Assembly: GCA_964035575.1 (NCBI GenBank) | Contig: OZ037879.1 | Location: 1,240,001 to 1,304,000, forward strand | DNA length: 64,000 nucleotides | Direction of reading: 5' to 3' | Origin: Rhynchopus sp. YZ270_cl-10 | Lineage: Eukaryota > Euglenozoa > Diplonemea > Diplonemida > Diplonemidae | Shown here: one piece after another, positions 11,694-23,196 of the stretch | Layout: each line of letters starts with the position of its first letter | Position numbering within the stretch: position 1 is the first letter of the stretch | Translations under genes and position numbers: made by a program | The notes under the pieces: generated by a model | Databases searched by the model: none | Seen by the model: only the letters and a program-made list of their open reading frames with translations | What the model was told of the DNA's origin: nothing

Positions 11694-12635
11694 ATGTGCA
11701 GTTCCAACAGCATTCAAGCGTCTACACCTTCTTGCTCCCCTGTCTCCTCTTCTTCTTCTTCCTTGCCTGCAGAGCCACGTCGTACTGCGCTTAAGAGAAG
11801 ACCAGGGAAGGCGCCGATTCCTGCGAACCTTACCGGGCTTCGTAGTGGCCATGGTCGGGTAGTGCGCGAAGGGGATTCACCATCGGTGGTGCGTTCGTTG
11901 TGTTCTCCGTCGTCCAGCATCTCGCCTTCAACAAGCCTTTCTTCGGGCTCATCTGCCGAAGGTTCGGAGGGCAGTGAACGGAGCACCGAATGGGCGGCCT
12001 CCGCGCTTTTGTCAGACCGCACCCTCTGGCTCGGTTCTGCCAGCGATGCGCTCAACGTGGCAGCGCTAGAGGCACACAACATCACTCACGTCCTCAACGC
12101 AACCAGAGATTGTCTGAACGCACCGACCGCGAGGCCACTGTGCATAAAAAGAGTTCCCGTAGATGACTCCTGCGACGCACCCCTCCACGACTTCTTCCTC
12201 GAGAGCAACCGTTTCATCCATGAGGCTCGTGCCGCTGGAGGCAACGTTCTGGTGCACTGCAGAGGGGGGGTGTCAAGAAGTTCTGCACTGTGCGTCGCGT
12301 ATTTGATGGTTCTCCGTGGAGAGTCTGCTGACGATGCGCTGGAGTTTGTGATGACCAGGCGGAGTCGTGCGTCGCCGAACATTGGGTTTCTTCTTGCGCT
12401 CGAAGCATTTGGCGCGGGTCGCAAGGCGGAAGAGAAAAAGATGCAGAAACAACAGTCTGTTGTCTCCGTTGTCATCGGTACACCTCTCCCCATCGCTTGT
12501 TCTGTGCAGTGTTCGTCGCTTCTCACCGAAGCAAAGAGTGATGAAGAAGAAGAAGAAGGTCACCCCGCACCGTCCAAAAGAAACTCACAATATTCAATCC
12601 ATGAATGCCAGATGGAACCTCTCTCGGTTTGTTAG
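11694..12635 (+). CDS. Dual-specificity protein phosphatase
   Basis: Intronless, 313 residues. The N-terminal 100 residues are Ser-rich (PVSSSSSSLPAEP, SISPSTSLSSGSS) and probably disordered. The catalytic domain spans about 100-240: LWLGSASDALNVAALEAHNI and THVLNATRD are the usual first strands, VPVDDSCDAPLHDFF holds the likely general acid (Asp157 or 158), and VHCRGGVSRSSALCVAYLM is the HCxxGxxRS phosphate loop with Cys189 and its arginine. All key residues are present, so it should be active, hydrolysing phospho-Tyr/Ser/Thr. The C-terminal tail is basic then acidic (DEEEEEG). The domain resembles MAP-kinase-phosphatase-type and atypical DUSPs but lacks a rhodanese-like domain, so the substrate cannot be named. 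Start: first ATG after a T-rich leader. Confidence 0.9.
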   Translation: MCSSNSIQASTPSCSPVSSSSSSLPAEPRRTALKRRPGKAPIPANLTGLRSGHGRVVREGDSPSVVRSLCSPSSSISPSTSLSSGSSAEGSEGSERSTEWAASALLSDRTLWLGSASDALNVAALEAHNITHVLNATRDCLNAPTARPLCIKRVPVDDSCDAPLHDFFLESNRFIHEARAAGGNVLVHCRGGVSRSSALCVAYLMVLRGESADDALEFVMTRRSRASPNIGFLLALEAFGAGRKAEEKKMQKQQSVVSVVIGTPLPIACSVQCSSLLTEAKSDEEEEEGHPAPSKRNSQYSIHECQMEPLSVC

Positions 12636-13721
12636 TTAATATGGAAAAGGGGGGGGAAGAGGGGGGGGGGGTATGGGTAAAATGAGAGGGTGTGGGGGGG
12701 AGTTGGGGGTTGGGGAAAATAATTTTATTTCATCCATTTTTTTGGTCAGACCAGAGCTCTCCCCCCTTTTTAAATTGTTTGTAGCTCTGCCACACCCCCA
12801 AGTAAGGGGGGGAAGGTGTGCCGTCTGTAGGTTTATGTTCCTCTCCATTTTTTTTCCCTCTTTCCGTTCTCTCCCTCACGACACACACGCACACATTTTT
12901 TTTTGAGATTTTTTTCTTCTTTTTTTTGTAAAGGGATTCGGTAAACAATGGTATGTGTAGCGGTGAAAGAGCGTTTTGTAGTGCATTTTTTTTCTTTTTT
13001 TCACGCCTGCCTGCACTCCCCCCTTCAGGGAGGCGTTTTTGCACTCATCATTCATTCGTTTTCTTTTGCTTTTTTTCAGAAATAATGCATTTTTTTTTTT
13101 CAAAGAAAACACCAAAAAATACCAATCGGAATTGAATCCTATCTAACCCATTTTTTTTTTTTTTTTGTGACAGCGAGTGAAAATATACCCCTTCCAGTAG
13201 TATAGACTGCAGCCTTTGGACGTGCCCCCCATCTTTTTTGAACGTCATTTTCTTTTTGTGCTTTCATCCGGATGGCTGGCAACGTAGGTCAGTCAGGGAG
13301 GTGCAACAAATAAAACTACACTTCCTTTGTTCTAAAAAAAGATGTGAGTGTCCACAGGGACGCTACTGATGTGCATCACCAGACCGCCTTCTTTTTTGAG
13401 AAAAAAAAACTTGGTGCTATGCGTCATGTGTTGGCACCCAAGGATGTGTCATGATATGTCTTGGGGGGGCAGGGTGTCATCAAGGAGTTCTGCTCCCCGC
13501 CTAAGGGCACATCGACCATGTGGCATATGTGTCCCCGAATTTTTTTGTCTAGCACAGATTGAGGAAAATCCTCAGTTTTTTTTCCAGACAGTTCACCCTG
13601 AGGCCCATTCCCCTAATAGTTGTTCCAAGCAGGTTGATGTGTGCATCCTGTGTTTTGTATGTGTGTGTGTGCGTGTGTGTTCCCCAAGAGCTGTTACTCC
13701 CCCTTTTTTTTTTGGATGTTG

Positions 13722-13736
13722 TGTGCAAGAGGCACA
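13722..13736 (+). repeat. H1 hairpin, short-loop variant (AAGAG)
   Basis: TGTGC/GCACA stem around AAGAG, followed by TTCGTC; lies right after a T10 tract. Confidence 0.5.
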
Positions 13737-13962
13737 TTCGTCTTTCAAGTTTTTTATTTTTATTTTTAAAAGTTGTTCCTTTTCCTTCCCTTCCCCGCCA
13801 TGTTTACTACACAGGCGGGGTAGGTGTATTTTTCCTTTTCTTCCTGTTTTTGAAAACCACTCCCCCCTTTTTCCATTTTTTTTTTTTGAAAGGTTGTGTG
13901 TGCCATTCGCCCGTTCATCTTTTCGCTTTTCTAGCCCACAGTATTGTTTTTGGAGAAGGTGG

Positions 13963-13981
13963 CTAAGCACAAGAGGCTTAG
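13963..13981 (+). repeat. H1 hairpin, stem type CTAAGC/GCTTAG
   Basis: Six-pair stem around loop ACAAGAG, preceded by AAGGTGG and followed by TATCATCTTACCAAC, the conserved 3' word of this stem type. Confidence 0.65.
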
Positions 13982-14800
13982 TATCATCTTACCAACACTT
14001 TCTTTCTCCAACCCCCATTGCACTGTGTTCCTCATTTTTTGATTTCACTGTGTTTCTAACCTACCCAAAAAACCCCGTTCATAATGCATGCTACTCTCGC
14101 ACCTTTTTCTTTTCTCCCCCCTTTAAATAATCCGCCTTCATCACCACATTTCCCCTCCATTTTTCTAGTTTGTTGACAAAGTGCCTTGTGTCTAAATGAA
14201 GAATTAATCTGTATTTTTTGTTGGGAAAAGTTATGAACAATACCCGCCCGCGTCTATATCACACGGTTTTTTTTTATAGGTGACTTAGCACAGAGAAGCT
14301 TAGGTTCATCTTATAAATCTTTTATTTTGAACTGTTCGTATGCTTTCTAGGGAAAGTAGATGTAGATAAATTAGTGTTTGTGTTGTTGTTTCTCGTTGTT
14401 TTGTTTTGTTTTCGAGATATTCACAAGGTAATGAAGCACGTGGTGTTTCGTCTCCAATTACGAACTCCCTTTGGGTTAGTTAGGTATTTTCCTTCCATGA
14501 AAGTATGCGGGTTTTCACCGGCAGCTTTTCATAATATTATTTTGTTCCCCCTTTTTTTTTTTCGCTCGTTAGGAGGAAAATAACTCACAAAAAAAAAATC
14601 ATTTCTTAAATCCCTCTACAAGATAACTTATGCCTTTCGCCTACTCTTCGGTGTATTGCACAATATATAAAAAAAAGTCATCCATTTCACTCTGTTTTTC
14701 ACTTTCAATAAAAGGTGGGCTTCCTCCCACCCTCTCACATGCTTTCTTCAACAATAGAAAGTATATGATTATTTTTTTCCACTTTCCCCCCAATATATTT

Positions 14801-14865
14801 GGCACAGTCCATAAACACACCCCCTAAAAGGTTACCTTTTAGTGGGTGGGTTTATGGACTGTGCC
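14801..14865. repeat. Long near-perfect foldback hairpin
   Basis: GGCACAGTCCATAAAC at the left end is exactly complementary to GTTTATGGACTGTGCC at the right end. Pairing continues, with few mismatches, through CTAAAAGGT/ACCTTTTAG to a tip of about two bases. ATTT occurs directly on both sides, which could be a 4-base target duplication. No other full copy was seen in the window. Confidence 0.7.
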
Positions 14866-17036
14866 ATTTGTCTTATTTTCATCGTATATTAAAACTTACG
14901 CAAAAAAAGCGGGTATGGGCTAACCTCTCATCGCCTTTCTGTTCCGTTGAATGGAAAGGCAACAGTATGTAAATCAAATTCGGCCGTACTAATGTTAGAG
15001 CCACTCTCCTTTATTTTATTTTGTTTTTTGTTTTTTTATTTTTTGGCATTCCCAAAATTAGTACAAGGCACCATATTTTACCGCGGTTTATATGATTTTT
15101 TTATGCGAACTCATAATGAAGTTATGAATGAATTTTTTAAAAAAAGTGGGGGCAACAGTATTAGAGTATACCATTGGTAAGCAATGGTATTTCAATGATA
15201 CAGGCGAGTGACGACACCTCCCCCTTTTTTTGCCAGTTGTGTGTGCACGTTTAGGAAGGCAACTTCCTATTAAGCCCGCCGACTCCATTTTTCTTGGAGC
15301 TTCCAGGACCGTACACTGCTCCATTCCAGAGAAGGAATGGAAAAAATATTTTGAAAAAAAAAAAAGAGAGAGAAAAAAAAAAAAAAAAGAAAAAGTCTCC
15401 CAGAGTATTCTGCTATAAAAGATAGGAAAAAAAATATGCGGGATTGGGTTTTGTAACATCGAAAACATGTGGGGAAAAATAAACGGATTTCTTGTGGAAT
15501 GTCTGTTGTCTCAAAGATGGGAGTTGTACAGGAAAACAAAAAAAGGTAGAGTGGGGCTCATCCTTTGGGTGACTTCACTGACCAAAGTTTTCGAAACGAA
15601 AAGGGGGAAGAGGGGGGGAGAGAAAATGATGGAAAATTGGCACCTCTCTGATATGGTAAATCCCCATCTCGAAGTCTCTCCTCTTGTGGGGTTCATCCCT
15701 GCTCCTATTTCCTCCTGTTCTTTTGGGTGAAGATGTACTGCAAGCAAACCGAATTGTTTTCGAATTTTTATTTTTGTTTTGCCTTTTTTTTTTTTCCTGA
15801 TGGCTCAGCTGTGAGGCTTACGTTCATCTTGTTAAGAAAAAACCTTTATTTTTTTTTTGAATTTTTTCGTATCTCTGTGATCATTTTTCTTCATTTTTAT
15901 CATCCGAAAAATATCTGTTGTCTGTAAAAAAATATTTTATTTTTTGTACTGAGGCTGTGATTTACCCACTGCTGTGAGTTATCTTGTCATTTGCCTCGCC
16001 CCTGTCGCCACCCACATTCTGTCTCTCTTGTCTTTTTTCTCAGAAAAAGAAAAATATCGAAAACCAGATCACTTTTTTTTTTCCACTATCATTCCTGGGG
16101 GGCAACCCCATTAAAAAAGAAAATGTACAGAAAAAGAGAGAAAAAGAGACCAGAGTTTTCGTCATCTCATCTCTGCTGTCTGGACGTAGTTCCTGGCCTT
16201 TTTTTTTTTTTTTAAAGAAAGATGAGAACATTTTTTGTTGTTCCTTCTTCCTATGCTATCAATTTATTGAATGCACACGTTGAAATTGAAATACTTTTTT
16301 GGAAAGGTGACATTTGGGAGTACAGTACCTACTTTGGGGCGATTTTGTCGGGACAATAAAAGAAAAGGAAAAAAAGAGAGAAAAAAAACCCCCCAATGGA
16401 AAAAAAAAATCCGTTTTGGTGTCCAAGAAAAGCAAGGACCCATCGGAAGAGAGAAACCGTTGGAGAGAAAAAAAAAATGACACAGATTTTTTACAAAGGT
16501 GACTTAACATTTCCTTCGGATCATCTTACCAACCCTTTTATTGTGCGTTTCACCCGGATGGCTGGCATCGTGCATATGGGTGCCTATAACCATTTCTTTT
16601 TTTTTTGGCTGTTGTTGGCCGCAGGGTAGGCTTTCATTCAGCTGTGTTGTCAGTCGGAGGTGCCTGCACTAAAAAAAAACTTCACTTTTTTTTTCAGAGG
16701 ATGTGAAAGCATGCATCTTCCAGTTTTTTTGTTTTTTTTTTTTCTAACCTATTTTTTACTGAGTACGGACCCATCTCAGGGTTGTTGGCAGGGCCCTTCC
16801 TTGACGCAACGGTTTTTTCCCCCTCAGCAAAGTGCTTACAGAGAGAAGAAAAAAAAGGAAAAAACAAAAACGAAGAAACAGCCAAAAAAAACAGCGCTGT
16901 TCTACTTGATCTTTACGATAAGGTGTTGTGAACACCATGATTTTTTCCCTCTCTTTTAAGATTTGCAAGGAATAACTACTGTGTATGCGTATCGGCCCAC
17001 CACACTGCATAATCCTGAGTGACTCTGGAAAATGAG

Positions 17037-17077
<41 letters not shown>

Positions 17078-18082
17078 AATTTTTTTTTTCGAACACAAAG
17101 AAAAAAATCGCAAAGCAAAAACTCTTGCCCACTACTCAGGCCAATGGCTTCTCACCTTTTCCTTGGCGACTAGTGGCACTTCGTGAGTGAGCTTCGCTTT
17201 GATGTTTGAAGCCAAATCAATAAAGGAAAAGGGTCTGAAAAAACCACCTGGGTTTCCTGCTGCCCCCAATTCGTGCGTTTTTGTTGTTGTTGTTGTTTTT
17301 TTATTATTATTTTGTATGGATCTTTTGTTGTTGCGTTATTCTGTTTTGAAAGAAATTATGAACAAAAAAAATGTTAAAACAAAGGGGGAAAATGGTTGTT
17401 ATTTAGAGGGCTGCTTTCCAGTAGATGGCGTTACTACGCTTGTATCTTTCTTTAGCTCTACCTCATGGAAGAGAGTGTTTTGTTACGATGAAAACATCTC
17501 TTTTACCTTGACGATTGTAGATATTGTTAAAAAAAATTGTTTTTTTTTTTTTCTTTTCTTTTGTTTGCCACCTTTATCATACATATCATGTTGGTATGTA
17601 CGAAAAACGCGCAAAAAGTTTATCTGCTCGTTTTTTTTTGTTTTTTTTTTTTTGTTTTTTTTTTTTTTGTTGATCTACTGGTTTTAGTGCCACCCATTAG
17701 ATATTATTTTCACTATTTTTATTTTATTTTATTTTTTATAAACCACACAGCCCCCCATCTCTTAACGACCCTTGGTCATGCTGCGAAAGTAAACAACAAA
17801 ACAAAAAAGAACAAAATAAAGTAGCAAAAACAAAACAAAACAAAACAAAACAAACTTTCAAGCCCCCCCATCTCATTCTGTAATAGCCTAGGCGTCAACA
17901 AACTTGTTTTTTTTTTGTCCTCTCCCCCCCTCCCCACTCCATACCCCAAATTGAAAAAAGACAACACGAAAAGAACAAAATCACCGATTTTCAAGAATCC
18001 TTCCCATCATCACTCCCATCTCCCCACACACACATACCCCTCCCAAAAAAAAAAGGGCGATTGTAGACAAAAAAAAAGAAGG

Positions 18083-18120
<38 letters not shown>

Positions 18121-18428
18121 GAAATAAAAAGCACACACAACAGAGGGATTGTTCCCTTTTCAAAAAATTGCCCTTTCTTTTTTGCTTCTCCTTTGTAGAA
18201 GACTACCACGGCTGAATTATTTTCACATTTTTTTTTTGTTCTCCCACATCCCCCTTCTTTACCCTGCTTGATTTTCAAACGCATTTTTCATGAGAGAGGG
18301 CCTTTTTTCGTATTTCAAAAATCACATTAGATTAGTCAGAGAGCCCACCTCGATTGAGATTGAACAGTACAAAAAAAAAAAAAAAAACAAGAAAACGTGG
18401 TCAAAGGCAGGACCAGGGTCCTTGCACT

Positions 18429-18912
18429 CAACCCACCTACACTGTGTAGGTAATCGTTTTAATAAATCGACAGTAGAGATTGCACAAACTGCGGCAACAC
18501 AACCGAGGCAACTACCACTACTCCAACAATTTATCAAAACTGTATATGGCGTCTATACCTTCAGTAGTACAAAAAAGGCTTCGGCCAACATTGGGTACAG
18601 ACCCTATTAACCTTAAGCGGGTTCTTAGGCGATTGTCGACACAACATATAAGAGGTGCTCATATCAACAACCACGGTGCCCAAGCTCTTGTGAGGGTGAG
18701 CGCGGGCACTACCCCCCCCACCGTATGTATCAAAAGCTGTACAGGATGGTTTCCATTCTCACAAAGCAACAACTTAACAGGCAAGCAAAAAGGGTGTCAG
18801 TGCGATTCAAGCATGACAGCTGGATGTAGCCTGGAAGGAAAAAAAAAAAATGTATAGTAGAGCTATTCCTCGGAGTGCGTCTACACTAATACAACCAAAT
18901 TTTCAAAAAAAA
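18429..18912 (+). repeat. R1 dispersed repeat, longest copy
   Basis: Contains four modules in order: a CCTAC..TAGGTAATCGTTTTAA block, a GAGATTGCACAAACTGCGGC block, a block with GGCTTCGGCCAACATTGGG and CGATTGTCGACACAAC, and a 3' block ending CACTAATACAACCAA then A-rich sequence. Other copies carry one or two of these modules. SINE-like in size and A-rich end; no tRNA-like promoter boxes were recognised. Confidence 0.6.
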
Positions 18913-18984
18913 CACATGAGGTGTGTGTGTCTGTGTTTCATTTTACGGAATATGAGCACCCAATACAAAAAAAAAAAAAAAAAA

Positions 18985-19034
18985 GCCTTTGGGCGACATT
19001 GAGTACAGATCCTGCACTAGCAGGTGATTGTCGA
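18985..19034 (+). repeat. R1 partial copy
   Basis: Carries the central module in the GCCTTTGGGCGACATTGAG form through the TGATTGTCGA word; preceded by an A18 run. Confidence 0.55.
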
Positions 19035-19789
19035 AAAAAAAAACAAAACAAAAAATGGGTTATGTTCCAGCAAAGATTATCCAAAAACGGGGAGGGGGTT
19101 TTCTTTTGTTCTAAAAAACCTCCCCTATTGATGGGCGAAGGGGTTCGTACAACAAAGATGAACCATTCAACCATTTGCCGCAGTGGGCCTATGTCATTCA
19201 ATAAGCACAGCTAGGGGACTTCATACGTACGGTGCTGTGGCATCTCTTTAGCACTTCCCTTATGATGTACAGTATTGGTATTTTGTTTTGTTTTGGTTTT
19301 GCAATTCTTTCGAAGGCATGGCAAACGGAATGGTATGTGCATAAAACCATTTAACCACGTGGCATTTATTCCTACCAGGCTTGAGGGGGGTCGTAGCTCT
19401 ATACTTCTCAACAAGGGTTATTTCCCTTTTTTTTTTCTTTCTCCCTAGAAATACCGCCGTTTACGTTTTGAGGAGTGCGTGATCATGCATATATTGAGAA
19501 CAACCTTTTCGTGCCCCAAATAAAATAAAATAAAAATGCTTTCAGGTGGGTACCCATCAGTGATGTCGCTGGGGGAATAATTTGGTAGTGCGCTACCAGA
19601 CAAAAAAATAGTCTCAATTGATCCCAAATAAATAAGGTAGTGCCATGAGGCATTAGCGGCCTTACCAGGTGAGACATCTGACTGGTTAGCCCATCCCGGT
19701 CGAAGTTACCGGAGTGTTCTGCACTTTTTGCGAGAAAACTTCGCCTTGGTAAAATGGGTTTTCATAAAAGTTTCTCTCAAGGGTTCAGG

Positions 19790-19966
19790 ACGACGTCTAT
19801 ACCTTCCGTAGTACAAAAAGGCTTCGGCCAACATTGGGTACAGACCCTAGGTTCCCTATGCGGGTCCTTAGGGGATTGTCGACACAACAACAAAAAAAAA
19901 ACGAAAAAAAAATAGTGGAGCACACTCTAGGGTGGCTACACTAATACAACCAAGTTTTCAAAAAAA
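19790..19966 (+). repeat. R1 partial copy with central and 3' modules
   Basis: Runs from GACGTCTATACCTTC through the 3' module ending CAACCAAGTTTTCAAAAA. The 3' module is nearly identical to that at 57635. Confidence 0.6.
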
Positions 19967-20093
19967 CTTCCTCCCATAGTACACATTTGCGAAATGGACA
20001 CGATGAGAAGAGGCTGCGTTCTCTATTTTACTTCCACTCTCGTCAGTTTCTTGTATGTTATTTTCCTTTTTTTTTTTTTTTTTTTTTTTTTGT

Positions 20094-20101
20094 GTTTTTT
20101 T
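20094..20101 (+). repeat. Left target-site duplication of the hAT element
   Basis: GTTTTTTT directly before the left terminal inverted repeat; the same eight bases follow the right terminus at 23455-23462. Confidence 0.75.
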
Positions 20102-20368
20102 CAGGGTCCTCAACCGTAGACAAAGTCTGGCCACAGATTTGTCTAAGTTAAAAAAAAAGGCTAAAAAAAAATTTTCGCGCTCCGCGCGAAAAGGTCCTGT
20201 ACAAAGCTAAAAATTGGGGGCTTTTTTTTTTTGTGTTGCTTTTTCGAAACTCGTTAAGTGGTCTTTTCATTTCAATAGAAGAGTTCGACAAATGAACAAT
20301 CACACCCCACCCCACCCCTTCGCCCCACCCGTACCCCTAACCCCATTGTCCCCCCAACCTGATAAGCA

Positions 20369-21793
20369 TCACACAGAAACTCTAACCTTCTTTCTTTTAA
20401 AGGCTTCAAAAATCCTTTGGATTTGGTCAGGCGTAAATTTATTCTCATTTGTCTCTGCCTGTTTGCACATAAGAATGCATAGCAGACTTGAATCCAGCAG
20501 TTTGTTTCTGTAGCTATTCTTGACGTACTTCATGCCGTTGAAGCAGCGCTCGTCTTCAACTGATGTGACGGGGATTGACAACCCAAGCAAAACAAGATCC
20601 CTCATAATGGGGTAGGCGTCTCCTGCGGAACTTGTCAAGAATGTTGCGATCAGGTCCGAAGTGTCCTTTGTTGTAGTTCTCTTCGACAAAACGTCCACCA
20701 GGATCCTCCATTCTTTCACAGCTACAGCTTTCTTTGTCTCCAGACTGTTCAGTTCTGGCGACTCCTCAACGAACGGCGTCGTGTCCACGCTCAGTAACGG
20801 CGTTGTTTGAGTGCGCGATATCACAGTATGCTCCGTCTTGGAGTACTCTGGTCTCCCACGCGTCTTCTCGCCCACAACATCGTACTTTTTGTACTCGAGT
20901 GTATGCAGCTCAGTAAATTCCTCGATGAGCTTCTTCACCTCGGTGTTGCCGTAGATCGCCAGCCCGTCCGCGTTAGCAGGGAGGTTGCGGATGTCGAATA
21001 CTGAGAAGCATCTCACAATGTCCATGTTCACGAATCGTTCACTGAGGCACTTCAGCAGCTCCTTGAGGTATGGCTTGCAGACCGTGTCGTGATGAATCGC
21101 AAAGTTCCGACGGGAAAGTTTTGTACCGTGGCATTGATTATACCTCGGTACCCATTCTGGGTAGAACGGGAACATGTTCGGGTTGGTTTCAAGCAACGAC
21201 AATGACGCAACACATTTGTCGATGTGGCTGCAAACGGTGAGCAGGTTTGTGTTCCTGCTCTGGAGCGACGTCGACAGCACGTTCAACTCGTCCAGGACCA
21301 CCGTCATGAAGGACAACGTTGCAAAAAAACCGGGCTCTTTGATGTGCTGCGCGATGAACGGTGCTTCCACGTCGCCGGCCTCTCCAAGCTTGCACAGGGC
21401 GCTGTGCACGGCGGGGTACTCCTTGCGGACGGTGCTGCAACACCTGCCGTTGGTGAGCCACCGGGTGTCACCCGGCTTTGCGATGAGGATGTCACAGTAC
21501 TCACACAAGTCGCGAAGTTCCTCCAGCATCTCCTCCAGGGTGTCGAGCTTAATCTTGGATCCCGAAAAAAAAACCCACACCCACCGCAGGCCGTCGAAGA
21601 ACCGGGTAATCTCCGGCGATTTCCCCTCTGCCGCTGCTTCTGGGCCACAGAGTGCGAGGGAGTGTGCGTAGCACCAGGTGAAGAGGGCGCCTGGGTTTAT
21701 GTCTGCACGGATTTGTTGTTGGCAGCCCTTGTTCGAGGAACGCATTGCCGATGCGCCATCAAACGAGCATCCACTCATCTTCCCGTAGTCCAC
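20369..21793 (-). CDS. hAT transposase, C-terminal part (RNase H-like core and dimerisation region)
   Basis: The frame opens with VDYGKMSGCSFDGASAM, the hAT block with the second catalytic Asp. It continues through the helical insertion with the DTRWLTNGR motif (the hAT CxxW-like segment) and ends in LLGLSIPVTSVEDERCFNGM, the hallmark hAT C-terminal dimerisation signature. There is no natural ATG at the start of this frame; it overlaps the end of the N-terminal frame (21775-23196) by about 19 bases in another phase. A single-base shift or sequencing slip between them, or programmed frameshifting, would explain this. It is closest in style to the ZBED5/ZMYM6-like hAT clade. Confidence 0.85.
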   Translation of the reverse strand: MDYGKMSGCSFDGASAMRSSNKGCQQQIRADINPGALFTWCYAHSLALCGPEAAAEGKSPEITRFFDGLRWVWVFFSGSKIKLDTLEEMLEELRDLCEYCDILIAKPGDTRWLTNGRCCSTVRKEYPAVHSALCKLGEAGDVEAPFIAQHIKEPGFFATLSFMTVVLDELNVLSTSLQSRNTNLLTVCSHIDKCVASLSLLETNPNMFPFYPEWVPRYNQCHGTKLSRRNFAIHHDTVCKPYLKELLKCLSERFVNMDIVRCFSVFDIRNLPANADGLAIYGNTEVKKLIEEFTELHTLEYKKYDVVGEKTRGRPEYSKTEHTVISRTQTTPLLSVDTTPFVEESPELNSLETKKAVAVKEWRILVDVLSKRTTTKDTSDLIATFLTSSAGDAYPIMRDLVLLGLSIPVTSVEDERCFNGMKYVKNSYRNKLLDSSLLCILMCKQAETNENKFTPDQIQRIFEAFKRKKVRVSV

Positions 21794-23196
21794 TTCGTCA
21801 GCAACGACGCGTAACCAGCCCCCGTCTGGTCCTTCAGCTCACCCATCATGATGAGCTTCTCGACGGGGGTGGCACCGACCATGTATCGCACGACGAAGAC
21901 GAGTTGCTCCTTCTTGCTGACGTCGCGTGAGCAATCCCCCGACAGGCCCCAGAAACGGGAGGCTTTGACCTGCTTGAGGAGGTCTTCTGTCAACACCTCC
22001 GTGATGCAGGACATGATCTCTAAGACTGCACCGCAGCTGAGATAGCGTATTTGTTGTCTGAGGTATGCCTCCATGTCGGTGCACTCCAGCTTGTCTGCGA
22101 AAAAACTCAGAAACTCCTCCAAGTTAGAGTGCCCTACACCTTTGCGCGCGAGGAAAACAATAACCTCAATGCATATTTTCAGCATTTTTTGGTTGAACTC
22201 GACTTCTTTGTCGCTGTTGGCGTGCAACGTGTGAAGCACGGTTCCATTGGAAGCCTGCAGAGCGGCAGCCTTCACGAGACGTTGGTGTTTGGGGTCGCCT
22301 GCATGCGCAGGGAGGTCTCTGGCGAGCTTGGTCTTTGCATGAGAGAAAGCACCACAATACAAGCACTTGAACTTGTCTTCACCCACCACCAACCAGGGGG
22401 AAAAACGGTTCAAATGGCCCTGCACCGTGCTCTCCCGCAGACCCATACAACCTTTCTCCTGCGCTTCGCGTTTACGTTTCAGCGTGTTGGTGGAGTCGGT
22501 GTTCGCTGGTGCGGTCGTGGTGTTCGTGAGGTTGGGATTGTTCGTGTTGGAGTGCGTGGGACCTAAGAAGACAACATCGCCGTCAGAAGAGTACTCGTCG
22601 ACATCATCGATTTCCATTGCTGCCTCGGGTTGCTCGGATGCTGCGTTGCGTCTCACTGGCACACATTGCTCCTCCTCCTCTTCTTCGGACGTTGAATCCA
22701 CGTACTTAACAGCACTCACCTGTGGAGCCATCATCACCACACGTTTCTTCACCTTCTTGCCTTGCGACACCTGGCTCTGCACAGACACGGCAGAGGCATC
22801 GCTGTCTCCCCCCTTCTCTGCTTCGTTCATGGCGAACTCATGCGCCTCCGCAACGATCGTCAGGATCGTCTTCCGCTTGCTCCCCTCCCTGTCGTCGTCC
22901 GCCAGTTTGGCGCGATCAAACTCCTTCAACCAGAGTTTGAGCACCTTGTTGGTGTCGTTCTGGTGGTTTTTAAACCCCCTCACCGTCCCCTCCGCCACAA
23001 GAAAAAGGTGAAGGGAAGCGAGCCGGGGTGTCGGACCATCGGGGATGGACTTGTACTTGCCTGAAGACCACAGGTCGTAGTGCGTATCCCCTTTGTTGGG
23101 TTCCACCACACGTACCACAGGTGCCGCAACAGCTCCCTTCTTGAACATGGACACGATGGTGGGCTGTGCTTTGGAGGTCTTGGCAGTGGCAGGCAT
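21775..23196 (-). CDS. hAT transposase, N-terminal part with zinc finger
   Basis: 473 residues from ATG at 23196. Residues 11-18, QPTIVSMF, resemble a PCNA-interacting (PIP) box. Residues about 150-240 are acidic and low-complexity and include an EEEEEEQ run and an Asn/Thr-rich stretch with a KRKRE nuclear-signal-like patch. A BED/TTF-like zinc finger follows: KFKCLYCGAFSHAKTK with a later HAGDPKH giving the Cys2-His2 set. The catalytic domain begins with FWGLSGDCSRDVSKKEQLV, which supplies the first catalytic Asp block. The frame ends in KWTTGR where the next half takes over in a different phase. Function: binding and cutting of the element's own ends in the nucleus. Confidence 0.85.
   Translation of the reverse strand: MPATAKTSKAQPTIVSMFKKGAVAAPVVRVVEPNKGDTHYDLWSSGKYKSIPDGPTPRLASLHLFLVAEGTVRGFKNHQNDTNKVLKLWLKEFDRAKLADDDREGSKRKTILTIVAEAHEFAMNEAEKGGDSDASAVSVQSQVSQGKKVKKRVVMMAPQVSAVKYVDSTSEEEEEEQCVPVRRNAASEQPEAAMEIDDVDEYSSDGDVVFLGPTHSNTNNPNLTNTTTAPANTDSTNTLKRKREAQEKGCMGLRESTVQGHLNRFSPWLVVGEDKFKCLYCGAFSHAKTKLARDLPAHAGDPKHQRLVKAAALQASNGTVLHTLHANSDKEVEFNQKMLKICIEVIVFLARKGVGHSNLEEFLSFFADKLECTDMEAYLRQQIRYLSCGAVLEIMSCITEVLTEDLLKQVKASRFWGLSGDCSRDVSKKEQLVFVVRYMVGATPVEKLIMMGELKDQTGAGYASLLTKWTTGR

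Larger units (their letters stand above)
12636..20093. other. Gene-free, homopolymer-rich region
   Basis: Over 7 kb without a supportable gene. It is dominated by T-runs (for example about 36 T at 17041-17076) and A-runs (about 38 A near 18081-18119), Pro/Lys/Phe-coding low-complexity frames, H1 hairpins, a strong 65-base foldback at 14801-14865, and three R1 copies at 18.4-20.0 kb. Confidence 0.7.

Noticed and set aside
13960-14000. H1 elements as tRNA-derived SINE promoters
   Set aside because: The ctaagc...gcttagg-TTCATC arrangement superficially recalls tRNA boxes, but the stem sequence changes between copies and box spacing is wrong.
15088-15468. Several long minus- and plus-strand frames in 13-18 kb
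   Set aside because: All are driven by A/T homopolymers (Lys or Phe strings) and lack coding GC bias.
22051-23011. Plus-strand open frames within the transposon
   Set aside because: They are antisense shadows of the transposase, which has the conserved hAT motifs on the other strand.
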